A stretch of DNA of 64,000 nt from Gymnogyps californianus. Taxonomy: Eukaryota; Chordata; Aves; Accipitriformes; Cathartidae. Below are positions 53,401 to 63,407 of the stretch, one piece after another. Positions within the stretch are counted from its first letter, which is position 1. Each line of letters opens with the position of its first letter. The notes under the pieces are model-generated. The model was not told the DNA's origin, did not search any database, and saw only the letters and a program-made list of their open reading frames with translations. The position numbers and the translations under genes were made by a program. Where the stretch lies: contig NC_059500.1 of assembly GCF_018139145.2 (NCBI RefSeq), positions 52,570,663-52,634,662 of the forward strand, given 5' to 3'.

Positions 53401-56400
53401 AAAATAAATCCTTATTTTGAGGCTTGTGTTTTCATATGAGTGACGACTCTCCACATGTTAATTCTTGTAATTCAGAATGTCATTGTTAAAGGAGAGTGGG
53501 AGGTGTTTCATTGTTCACGTGAGTGAGATAGGTCACTTCGGAAAGACCTTGCTATGCGCAGTCTTTAATTTAGCAGATTTTGAGAACTGCCAAAAGGTGC
53601 AAATTCCTTTTTCCATTTTCATGTCCTTATGAAGATATCTAATTTCAAAGGCTCAATGCACTCATTTGTTAAAACAGAGAACTTATTTAAGGCTAAATGC
53701 TAATAACAATGAATGTTAACTGACTTAATGCAATGTGAAATTGCTGCTTCAACATTCATACAAATGATAATTCAGTCTAAGTGGCTCTATATTCTGTTAT
53801 ATAGATATTACTTTGCAATTTGCAGGGTAATTGCATACAGAGCTACTAAACAAATTTGTTTTCTTTTGCATTGAAAGTGCTTTGCACATCTCTTCAATAT
53901 ATGAAGATATTTTTAAATGCATGTTTTTTAGTGGGATGGTGTGGGCAGCTGTTCTCTTTTTTAATATTTACTAACTGTTAGTGAGTCTCTGATCATCTTA
54001 TCGATGTCTAATTCCCTTTCCTTGTGTGGTATAATTGCGTGAAATTTAAGAGAAATCCCAACAGGTACCTAGATCGATTCTTACAGTGTAGCCATTACCC
54101 TCCTTTGCTGACTTACAGCACCAGTAAGTAAAAGTATCCATCTGTATATAGCAGCTTTGAACAAAGGACGCTAGGACAAGAATTTATTGTGTGTTCATAA
54201 CTACTTTTTTGGTAAAATTTACCTTGTAAAATATTTCAGTAGGAATAATGTTTGTTAACTGGCACTTTTCTGATGCTTTATATCTTTTAAATCTGAATTA
54301 GTCTTTTACATATAATTAGAAATTACTTTGTTTTTATTTTTTAATTTATTCATATGCATAGTTCTTCAATAATAGTACAGAATACCAACTTTGCTGCAAA
54401 ACGTTGATTTTACTCCCTCCCCTACTCTCTTTGATTTTACTGTTCTCAGTCCTGTGTTCAGTTCAGTTGCAGGAAGAATGATTTTGAATAATACGGTCGT
54501 GATGTCAAAAGAGTGCAAATTATATGCTGCTGCCATCTGGAATAGTGAAAATAAAAGCTTTATTTACACTGTTCTTTGAAATAATAAACTTTATTGCGGC
54601 AGTTTATCTTCAGTATCTATAGTGTATTCTGGGAATACTCCATGTGTGCCTTTTTATTCTGTGAGCTACAGAATGACTAAAATTTGCCTGTGGCAATGCT
54701 TTCAGTGAATCCTGAAATAGATTTTTTTTTCTTCCTAAATAGAATGGAGAACCACCCTCCATTTCCACAATGACAATAATTGGTTCACATAGGACAGTAT
54801 TTTTTAAGAGGCACAGTGAAACACTTTGAGCATATATTTTAGTTAGGCAGATTACACAGATTTATCTACAGGTTAATATGGGTATTCTGGAATATGGGTA
54901 TTTCGATGGTGCAAACAGTTAATGTGGAAGGAAATACTTAACAGGAATATTACTCAGCTTTCATGTCTACTGTCCAGTCTTGGACTCTGGTGCTATTACC
55001 TTGCCTTTATACTCCATAACCCACAACCAAAGTCATCACAATTTGCTCTGGGTACTTCACATTTGCGCTTCATATCCATATCATAGTAATATTATCATAA
55101 TGTACTGTAACGGAGAAAATTATTCACGCTAGTCTGTCTTTCGTGTTAAAATATGATGCTGATTGCCAAAGTGATTCAGCAAGGTAGCTATGAAGAATTT
55201 AAGACTTTAAGACCCAATCCGTTTCTAAAAGCTGCCACTCTTCTTGCTGCCAGCAGAACCTAGACATGACCTGAAAGTAGCTTTTTACAGGAAAATTAGT
55301 CAAAATGTTAAGAAGGTGTGGCACAAATACTGGATGAAGATCACTCTTTTTCTCTTCATTTAGCTGTGTTGTACACCTGGGTAGGTTTATCATGAAGAGT
55401 CAAATCCATTGTACTGGATTTGGATGAAATCCTCTTCTTTCTTTGGATCCAGCTTTTCTATATATGTAGGCTTAACCATATACCTTCAGACATATCTTGG
55501 GAAATTCCTGAAGTCTTATGAAAGAATCCTGTCATTTAAAAAACAGAGATTGCAACAGCACACTTTTTCCTTTAAGATGAGAGAAAACACAGTTAAAGGA
55601 TGAGCAGAACAGAGTTTACGATATATAATTGTGGCACAGCTACGTTCAGAGTTTTTTCCTGTAGATACTCTTAAAGGTAAGTATGGTTTCTTTTTGGTAG
55701 GGCATAATTTAACTTGTTGGTATTTTCAAGACACCACTCCATCAAAATTACTGTTTACACATAAAAGCTGAGTTTGAGTATCTACTCTAAATGCAGCAAC
55801 ATATGAAATTATGTGTTGGACAATGTCTGTAGGTATACTGAAGTCTGAATGTAGCGGTTAATGTGCTTTTTCCGTGTTGCTTGGAAGGGAAGCAATTACC
55901 ACTTTGACAAAACTGGCAGCAGAGGTAGGAATCTCAAAGACATTGTTTACAGATGAGCAATGTCAAACAGACTGAATACACAGAGAGACAGTTTAGAAAT
56001 ACTAAGAACAACTGTGATGGGAAACAAGGTGAGGCCATTTTGTATCATTCTCTCTTAAGTGTTCTTGTGGTAACCAGTCTTTGTAATTGCCTCTCTGTGT
56101 TGTTCAGATCATACATTCGGCGAAAAATAACTTTTGTAGAGCTCTTCCAGCAATTGGAAATGATACTAGCACAGTACTAAAGGCATTCCCTTAATGCCAG
56201 TGATGGAATGCAGCGCTGTTAAGACACCTAACAAATTCAAAGAATGTGCTCTATTTCTAAATCTCTTGTATCTGTCATCCTAAACAAAATATGTATTACA
56301 TGTATGACTCACTAAGCACAAGGACAGAGAAATCTGCCCTTTAATGGCCTCTCAAAATGACAGTACCAAATGGCTTTGAGAAGGTCAAGTCTGATTTAAA

Positions 56401-57984
56401 TTGTTGATGAATTGGAAGCTAATTCACTAGAACTGAATATTAATAGGGAACAGTGGTATATACTATGGTTTAAAGCCTAATGAGCATATTAATGAGCAGT
56501 AAAAAATATTTTTCTTTTCACTTCATGTAAAGTTGTAGAGCTACCAATATATCAAAATTTTCTAATAGTTACTTTTGTCTTACTGTGGCTGAGTGCCAGT
56601 TGTTGACTGATTTGATACTCAGCTCTCTTTGCACAGTGTGTTTGATGATCTGTCAAACTTGGTATCACCAAAGGGTAAAGACAGTTTTGTACAAATCACT
56701 AATAAACTTAGAGAGAAAAAAAGCAATTAACATCTTAAAAACGAAATCCACTGTGATAGGCACTCCAATTAGAAATTTCATTATTTCCCCAGTCCATTTT
56801 ATGTTGAATATTGGGTTTTATTGCCAAATACCTGAAAGCCAGATTGGAAACAAGCCACAACTGTCAAAAATATAACAGTTCTGGCTATTTGAATCTGTAA
56901 CATTGTGATGTTTCTCATGAAAATTTCATGAAGAGCATTCATTCAAAGCAATTCTATGCATAAGGGGGATGGATGGAATTTAATTACCCTTATTAAAAAT
57001 AAGAAAGGAAAGCTCTTTACTACTCCATCCTGTTAGTATTCAAGATAGATTATCTTTGTTGTACGCTTATGTATTTGCAAAAGGGACTCCAGGGTTTTCT
57101 GTACGAGCCAAGTAGGAAAGGAAAGGTCAGGTGATAAAAATCCTGTTCTGTGTCACAAGTCAAATCTTGTCAGTTACTCCCAAAGTAAAGACTTCATGTA
57201 TATAAATAGATATGAAACATGCCTTTCTTTGGGAATAGCCTATAGCTAGTGAAGAATTTGACACTTAACCACTGATTGGTAGAAACACTAGCTCTGAAGA
57301 GTTATGCAAACTTACTGGAGAATTGTTTACTATACCAGAGTAATATTTATGTGCATTTGCATTGCAAGCAATTAAGTAGCTTGTGGGCAACAGCAGACCC
57401 CAAGAACTGCAAAGATTTATAGGAAGTACTTGCTTGCTATACATTTTTCAGAAAGGTCTGAAGACTTCCCTGAAACTATTTGGAAATATGACACATTTGT
57501 AATGAAAGAGAGTTGACATTGAACAATTTCTTCTAAGTTAATTTTATCCTTTAATCAATTGCATGTCAGTAACCACCAATCAAGACATTTAATAAGATAT
57601 GTGTTTTATAGTTAGTATTGATCCTCTTTCTTTGATTTTTTTTTGCTTGTCCTTTTTGAACTGAAATAATAGCAATTATTTTGCAATAAAAATATTTTTG
57701 CTGTTTTAATGGAAATGAAGAGCAAGATGATGTAATTCAAATAGATTATTTTACCTATGCTAACTTGATTTCTGAGAAATTGCCTGATCCCACTGTGCTT
57801 CCAGTGTTACTTGCTAGTGTGTATCATCTTAAGACGAATTGCTCTTGTTCAGTATTTCTTAATATTTCGCTAATGACTGCACTAGGGTGAGGCTTTTTGA
57901 CCATATTTGAGTGTTTTAATTGACCCAGTTGTATCCATTCAAGATCATTATGAATGTCTTGTCAGTTTAACTTTGATATTTGCA

Positions 57985-58215
57985 TAGATCCAGTGTTTAG
58001 AGTTTCTCAGTGCTTTGCAATCTTATAATGCATTCATCCTCACAGCACTTCTCTGTAGCAGTAAAGTGCTGTCATACCCGTCTTACAGATACACAACTGA
58101 AGCACAGGGACATTAAATATTAAGACCAACAGCACATAGGTAATAATGATAAAAGCAAGAAATATAACTTGGGTCTCCTAAGTCCCTGGCCAAATCCTAT
58201 ACTGCGTGATCACAC
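57985..58215 (+). repeat. MIR-like SINE remnant
   Basis: This is the best MIR match in the window. CATTCATCCTCACAGCACTT, then CCCGTCTTACAGATACACAA, then CTGAAGCACAGGGACATTAA, then ACAGCACATAGGTAATAATG, and finally a tail with ACTTGGGTCTCCTAAGTCC, follow the MIR consensus in order. It lies about 400 bp upstream of the Ig2 exon. Confidence 0.7.
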
Positions 58216-58632
58216 TTCCTTATGTACTTGTCTCATGGAAAGAAAGGTTTTTTTCCCTGTGGTTGGTAGGCATGATAATTCAATATTTCACATAAAATAA
58301 TAAGGACTCTCACAAGCAGAGCAACATCAGTGTCGTAAAGTACCATAGTGGGAGTCTAATGATTATGCACTACATACAGTATCTATGCCAATTTAATGCA
58401 TTTTATAAATATTAAGTTTATAGCCACTTTTTTATGAACTTTCTATTTTGTGTCAAAATTTTGATCACTGTACGTTACCGAAAATACTGCCTGAGTATCT
58501 GTTTTTTGCATCAATTCCTTGCATACAAACAATTAGGGGACCACTGAATGTTAAGCAGGGTGATGATTCGGGATTTCATGAGTTACTACATAACTAATGT
58601 GAAATCCTTCAAATCATACATTTCTTTTGCAG

Positions 58633-58821
58633 AGGATCAAATTCCCCGAGGTTTCCCCACCATTGATATGGGCCCACAGCTGAAGGTGGTTGAACGAACT
58701 CGTACAGCTACCATGCTATGTGCAGCCAGTGGCAATCCTGATCCTGAAATAACTTGGTTCAAAGATTTCTTACCAGTTGACACAAGCAACAACAATGGCC
58801 GCATCAAGCAGTTACGCTCAG
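58633..58821 (+). CDS. PTPRD: PTPRD coding exon: N-terminal half of Ig domain 2
   Basis: This exon belongs to receptor-type tyrosine phosphatase delta, a presynaptic membrane protein with Ig and FNIII repeats outside the cell and two phosphatase domains inside. The 189-nt exon starts after a TTTTGCAG acceptor and ends at a CAG|GTAGGG donor. The first two bases complete a Glu codon, and the exon ends one base into the next codon, so it is phase 1 on both sides. It reads [20 protein letters not shown] and onward, with the first Ig2 cysteine at 58719-58721 (Met-Leu-Cys), the core tryptophan at 58755-58757 (Thr-Trp-Phe) and the end GRIKQLRS. The stretch [15 protein letters not shown], recalled from the family, favours PTPRD over PTPRS or PTPRF. 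An open frame upstream of the acceptor is intron read-through, not a start. An acceptor two bases further on is the only real alternative boundary. Confidence 0.96.
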
Positions 58822-60036
58822 GTAGGGTCTTGTTACTGTTTCCACTAACGCCCAGAGTTGTTCTCTCTCACCTTTTCTTTCTTTTCTTTCTCTTCCTTTT
58901 TTTAATTTTTATTTATAGGTAATAATTTCTCTTCTTCCTCTCTTTTCTGTGTTACTGAGTGTGTTGTCCATGTCTGTGATGTTGTCATAGCCTTTTCTAG
59001 AGTCTGTCTCTGTGTTTTGCAGCTTCTGTTTACTCCACATTGCTCACTGCTGTGACTGTACTTTTTGATAATTTTTTTCTTTACTGCTTTTTGCAGTACT
59101 TGATGGATCCATTTTCTCCTCTTTCTTTCTTCTTTCCTTTTTATTTTTTTTTAACAAATTTATTTCAACATTGGACTTCATTCAGAAATTGCAAGGAGTA
59201 CCAATGGTTGTATTCATCAAAACCAAAACCTGCATTAGACACTTCAATTAAAATTTAAAATGTGTTTTGTGCTGTCTTTTCCACATTTGACTCCACCAAA
59301 GATTAGCCAGTTTGGACACATCTTCTTTCCTCTCACAAATACATAAAACACAGTACTTTTTCCCATGCACAATTATACCTTAAAAAGAAAATTAAAAAAA
59401 AAAAGGAAAAGAAATCCTTGGGTAATCTATGGAATAAAGTTTTTTTGCTGGCTGAGCATTTTTCCAACACATTTAGCCACAGTAGTGTGCGCCCACGCTA
59501 AAGCTTTATGAATCCTACATTTTCTGGATCTACAGAAGTCTGCTTGTGGTGTAGAATCCAGCTTTTGCTGCTCTCTCTCTCTTTGCCCCTTGCACCTCCC
59601 TAGCAGTTCTTTCACTCTCCTCCTGCCCTAGTTTATTCTTTTGCTCTTTTTAGATTTAAAAAAAAAAACAACTCTAAATTTATAAAGTTTAAAGCTTATC
59701 CCTAAATAAGATAATTGGCATATAATGAGCTTTTTTCTTTGGCAATTGTAGTAGATATCGTTGTAGAATCTAAGTTGTTTAATCACATGTCTTCCCAGAA
59801 TTCTCAGCTTTTGACCTGTCCTGTGATGTTAAATCGTCTTGTTAACTGACTTTTTGCTTGTTGTCAGCAGAACTGTGTAAATTAACCTTCTGTTAATGTA
59901 AATTAAGAATTAATTTTTCACATGTGACATAGATGATTTAGTATATAAAGCTTTAACTGAAAACTTTGTACCAAATTATAAGGAATATAATAATATTTTT
60001 ATGCTGTCTTTCTTCTCTCCGTATTTAAATCTCCAG
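58822..60036 (+). other. PTPRD: PTPRD intron between Ig2 first half and the ESI micro-exon
   Basis: This 1.2-kb intron has a GTAGGG donor and a CTCCAG acceptor. It is markedly pyrimidine-rich on the coding strand, especially 58855-58960, 59100-59150 and 59570-59660. A pyrimidine tract ending TTTATAG|GTAATA at 58918/58919 resembles a recursive splice point. No coding potential is seen. Confidence 0.9.
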
Positions 60037-60045
60037 AATCTATTG
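60037..60045 (+). CDS. PTPRD: PTPRD micro-exon meA, first part (E-S-I)
   Basis: This is a 9-nt micro-exon, AATCTATTG, between an acceptor ending CTCCAG and a good donor GTAAGT. Joined to the single G left by the preceding exon it reads Glu-Ser-Ile and leaves one G, so it is phase 1 on both sides. In mammalian PTPRD the meA insert in Ig2 is built from ESI (3 residues) and GGTPIR (6 residues), giving none, 3, 6 or 9 inserted residues. The insert lies in a loop of Ig2 and changes affinity for partners such as IL1RAPL1, IL1RAcP and SLITRKs. That functional statement is family knowledge. The sequence itself shows the exon, its splice sites and its phase. A TGC lies 33 nt upstream, followed by a pyrimidine-rich stretch (60002-60020). 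Confidence 0.95.
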
Positions 60046-60099
60046 GTAAGTGCTTAGTTCTGAAGCGCACTTCACCCCCACTAATTTCCATATTCAGAA

Positions 60100-60151
60100 T
60101 ATTATGATTATTATGATTATGATTATTATTATATGATTACTATTATTATTC
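60100..60151 (+). repeat. ATT/GATTAT simple repeat
   Basis: Irregular ATTATG and ATT units start 55 nt after the ESI micro-exon. Confidence 0.85.
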
Positions 60152-60153
60152 TT

Positions 60154-60174
60154 AAAATGCATGGCATGCATTTT
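60154..60174 (+). promoter_or_regulatory. Palindromic double RBFOX-type motif downstream of meA ESI
   Basis: AAAATGCATG and CATGCATTTT are exact reverse complements around a single central G. Read as RNA, the segment carries UGCAUG (60158-60163) and a second GCAUG (60164-60168), the binding elements of RBFOX proteins, about 115 nt downstream of the 9-nt exon. Sites in that position usually promote inclusion of the upstream exon (family knowledge). Use by this gene is inferred. Confidence 0.5.
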
Positions 60175-60369
60175 ACTAACAGTCAGTGTAGTCACCAGAT
60201 CCCTATAGTGGCGCACACGCACACCTCCACAGAAATGTTGTCTTATCAGTCATAGCAACACCTAAAAGAAACAGTACACATGTATCACATAGCTGTAGAA
60301 CAGTAAATGCCATAATCCAGCCTAAACTACAGTGTTTGTTTTGAGATAACCTTCAGTGTATCCTCTTTT

Positions 60370-60398
60370 TATATATATATAGATTTATATATATATAT
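60370..60398 (+). repeat. TA dinucleotide repeat
   Basis: Two short TA runs are separated by GATT. Confidence 0.85.
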
Positions 60399-60778
60399 TT
60401 AAATAAAATTTCCAATATTTTCCTAAACTATGTCATAAGTACAGTATTGTAAAGTTTCCTTTAAGTATTTGAGGCATATTCGATATATATCTAACCCTAT
60501 ATAACCAAACATCTAAGAACTCAGATGCTACTCTGAGAATGGCAGTGCAGCCAATTGTAGCCTTTTTGCCCTTTGTGGTACAATGCAACTTGCTTTTATA
60601 ACCTGATAATACTATCTAATATATTCCTGTTTTAACAGTATAGTAATTCAAGTTTCTCTTAAGACCTTATTTAATTCTGTAAATCTAATTTGATTCTTCT
60701 TCCAAAGCCCTAGCCTCCTTCTTCTCGTACTAATGCTTCTTCTTTCTAATCTTATTTGCATTCATATTATCCACCCAG

Positions 60779-60796
60779 GTGGTACACCAATAAGAG
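60779..60796 (+). CDS. PTPRD: PTPRD micro-exon meA, second part (G-G-T-P-I-R)
   Basis: This is an 18-nt micro-exon, GTGGTACACCAATAAGAG, after an acceptor ending CACCCAG and before a strong donor GTAAGA. Joined to the carried G it reads Gly-Gly-Thr-Pro-Ile-Arg plus one G, again phase 1 on both sides. It is the second piece of the meA insert and can be used with or without the ESI micro-exon. The pyrimidine run directly before the acceptor is poor (TTGCATTCATATTATCCACC), which fits a regulated exon needing help for inclusion. Two TGC motifs lie within about 50 nt upstream, one of them followed by a TTCTTCTTTC run. Recognition as PTPRD meA is firm. Which isoforms this bird expresses cannot be read from DNA. 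Confidence 0.95.
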
Positions 60797-62464
60797 GTAA
60801 GAGTGCTGAACTAACGTTCACAGAATGATCTTACTCATTCTTTCTGTCCTTTCATCCCTCTCATCTTTGTCCCGTTTTGTTTTTTTTTTTAAGAAAAAAA
60901 AAACAAACCACAGAAATGTCCATCATCTGATTTTTTTTTTTTTCCTTTGTCCTGTTTGGTTATGATCAGTGACTCTCATATTGTGACCTTTCTTTCTGCA
61001 CACTCCCTCTTCCTTTCCCTTTTTTGTTTGTTCATTGAAAAAAAAAAAAAAAGAAATGATAATTTGATTTGTGATATGCTTCAAAGAAAGCATATCCAGG
61101 TCTTCTGGCCATAGCCCAGTCACAGCGTACCATTTGTCCCTCTTTTTTCTTTTTCTTCTTCTTCTTCTTCTTTTTCTTCTTCTTCTTTTTCTTCTTTTTT
61201 TTCTTTTTTTTTCCTTCCTCTTTTTTTTGTCCAACTGGAGCAAAAAAAGATCATTTTTTTTCTTCCTTAGCTGTTCTTGTCCTGGACCAAAGCCAAGATG
61301 GTCTGGAGAACAGTAGCAGACATGCAGAAGACAACATGGACTATCTTCTTTTTGTCTTATCTTTCATAAAAGGTTTTTATTTTTGTTCTTCTTCAATCCT
61401 TTTTTTTCTTTTAACTTCGTAAAGTTGAAAATGATGTGTCCCCCCTAAAAAATTACAGAAATGTTTTTTTTCCCTTTATAGTTTTTTTTTTTGTTTTCTT
61501 TTTCTTGGAGTTCTCTCATCTCTGGATTTTTGGATCTTCTAATCTACAGGCTTTGGAAATTAAAGGTTAATGACTTACTATTCTTGGTAGTATGTGGTAT
61601 TGTTGGTTTTTGATACTCTGGCAAAACTGTTTACTTCTTTTGTAATTCTTGTTTTGTATTTTTCTTGGGTTTTGTGACACCACACTGCTAATCCCACTTG
61701 TGGATTTTAATGGGTGTCTTGGGGGGGCCCTCCTGTGGTCCTCAGCAGTGGTTGGTTGGTTCTTCCTTGTTGGCGTAGACCATGGATTTTAACTTTTTTG
61801 TCTTCTAATTCAACTGCTCTTTGTTTTTCAGCAAACGTACTTTAAGATTGTAAGTTGCGGAAAACTGTCTTTCTTTTCTTACCAATCTGCATGTCTTAAG
61901 GGAGTTTTGTTTCTTTAAAATAATATTTTGATAATTATAAATGACTAATGCAGTTTCTTTTTTTTCACTTCAAGCAGCCTTTTTGTTCTTGCTGCACATT
62001 TTTGGCTTTCTTCAGCAGAAGATTTCTTGAAGCTTGTCCTGCCTTTTTTATGAGTACCACCTTTTGTGCTACTTTTGTTACTAGATCAAAACAATGAAAT
62101 AAAAATTTAAAAAATATAATGACCCAACTACTTAATCTCTTTTGTTTTATTCAAAAGCCATTCTTCCTTGAAGCAGTCTCACCCATCTTCATTTTAATGG
62201 TTTAGGAAAGAGTATTGTTTAGAGAGGGGATTTTTTTGCCAAATGCAAATTGTTTTCCTGTGCTAGCACTGATGATGTGAAAAAAATAATCTCTTTGTTT
62301 TTTTCATTGCATCATTTTCTGTCTGTGCACCTTAGCAAGAAAATGAACCGACGTTGAGTGGACCTTCGCATACAAGCTTTTCATATTGTTAAGCGGTGTA
62401 TTGTTATGGATATAAAAAGCCTTCTCTGACCGTCTCTTTGGCAATGTATTTTATATTCATACAG
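60797..62464 (+). other. PTPRD: PTPRD intron between meA second part and Ig2 second half
   Basis: This 1.67-kb intron has a GTAAGA donor and a ATACAG acceptor. It is strongly T- and C-rich, with an extreme TTC-type tract at 61141-61229 and long T runs. A possible extra exon (61271-61372) and one TGCATG (61888-61893) lie inside. No established PTPRD exon is known to me at this place. Confidence 0.88.
61141..61229 (+). repeat. Long TTC/TTTC pyrimidine tract
   Basis: About 90 bases are entirely C and T, mostly TTC and TTTTC units. As RNA it offers many UCUU/CUUCUU elements of the kind bound by PTBP1, a repressor of neuronal micro-exons. Open frames through it, including a Lys/Arg-rich minus-strand one, are low-complexity artefacts. 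Confidence 0.9.
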
Positions 62465-62575
62465 GTGCCCTCCAAATTGAACTGAGTGAAGAATCTGACC
62501 AAGGCAAATATGAGTGTGTTGCAACCAACAGTGCGGGTACACGCTATTCTGCCCCTGCCAATCTATATGTCAGAG
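62465..62575 (+). CDS. PTPRD: PTPRD coding exon: C-terminal half of Ig domain 2
   Basis: This 111-nt exon follows a TTCATACAG acceptor and ends AGAG|GTAGGA. It encodes [20 protein letters not shown] and then [17 protein letters not shown]. It supplies the Ig motif Asp-x-Gly-x-Tyr-x-Cys, with the second Ig2 cysteine at 62515-62517 pairing with the one at 58719-58721. Phase is 1 on both sides, so it can join the preceding Ig2 exon directly when meA is skipped. One codon stands out: CTG (Leu) at 62482-62484, where I recall Gln in mammalian PTPRD and Ser in PTPRS and PTPRF. The strand F cysteine and the glycines are all intact, so the exon looks fully functional. Confidence 0.96.
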
Positions 62576-63356
62576 GTAGGAATGACATAACCCTGGCATC
62601 CACTCTTCATTCAGGTTCAGGGCTAAGATACTTTCAGGTTCTATACACTTACCACTGTAATAATCAAAATGCCATGGTAAATGTGTCAGTCGTAAAATTC
62701 ATTTAAAAGTGTAGAGGAAAGGCTTGGGGTTTGTTTTGTTCTTTTAAAGCACTCTTGAGTCCAGTCTATCCTGTGGGTTAAGGTTTGTAAGTATATTTAT
62801 ATCTTTACATCTTGACTTCTATTTTTCCTGCATTAAGTTAAATTGTGCTTTGCATTTATTTTCTTTTATTGGTTTTGTATTGCTTTTCTTTTCAAACTCC
62901 TGAGGTGACTGCTCGGTGTGCTACTAATCAGCTGAGTGTAACCCCAAGGCATTGAGGTGTATGCCTACCTGACCTCTGCTGCGTAATTGCAAAGGAAAAG
63001 CTTCTAACTTTATAATAATATGTATGCAGAGCACAACAGTATTTTCTTCTTTTCTATTTCTTCTTTATATATATGTATGTATATATATATTTGTATATCT
63101 TTAGTGTAAGACTTGTGAGTGAAGTGTAGTCCTTACAATGATAGTAGTCAATTGGCTATATTTTTTGAAGAAATTGCCTGTCTATGTGACAGGTATGATT
63201 AATAAGGAAACCATTATATCCCTCTGTACAGTAGCAGAAATGGTTAATTTTTTTTAACATACGAAAATATTCCTTTGGTTCAACTAGAAAGAAGTGGTTT
63301 GTTTCTGGCAGTATTTCCAACGGCTGGTTGATGTAGCTTTCTGTACAACAAAGCCT

Positions 63357-63407
63357 ATTACATACATACATACATATGTGTATATATATGTGTGTGTGTG
63401 TGTGTGT
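63357..63407 (+). repeat. CATA-TA-TG compound microsatellite
   Basis: CATA units pass into TA and then about nine TG units. Confidence 0.92.

Larger units (their letters stand above)
33736..57984. other. Long intronic block without recognised genes
   Basis: This is about 24 kb of AT-rich intron. It contains a MIR-like tail (35130-35260), a purine-rich tract (37585-37660), a G15 run (46398-46412), a T20 run (47512-47531), two notable palindromes (43070-43095 and 50474-50495) and an exon-like 12-nt segment (55665-55676). Its longest open frame, 150 codons at 50753-51205, has no recognisable domain or codon pattern, and one frame of that size is expected by chance in a window this long. Confidence 0.55.
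1..58632 (+). other. PTPRD: Very long PTPRD intron (between the Ig1 and Ig2 exons)
   Basis: No PTPRD coding exon is recognisable before 58633, and no Ig1-type sequence is found, so this block is inferred to be the intron upstream of the Ig2 exon, cut by the left end of the window. PTPRD is known for very large 5' introns in vertebrates. The reading frames found here are short, lack codon bias or recognisable motifs, and occur at about the density expected by chance in AT-rich DNA. The content is described in separate entries for repeats and sub-blocks. An unannotated non-coding RNA or enhancer cannot be excluded from sequence alone. Confidence 0.8.
60046..60778 (+). other. PTPRD: PTPRD intron between the two meA micro-exons
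   Basis: This 733-nt intron has a GTAAGT donor and a CCCAG acceptor. It contains an ATT/GATTAT-rich stretch (60100-60151), the RBFOX-type palindrome (60154-60174) and a TA run (60370-60398). The last 80 bases are rich in TTCTTC. Confidence 0.92.

Noticed and set aside
58548..58632. Apparent start codon and coding sequence upstream of the Ig2 exon
   Set aside because: It is intron read-through before a clear TTTTGCAG acceptor. PTPRD Ig2 does not begin with this peptide.
60923..61316. Lys/Arg-rich minus-strand frame and Phe/Leu-rich plus-strand frame
   Set aside because: Both translate the TTC/TTTC pyrimidine tract and T runs and are low-complexity artefacts.
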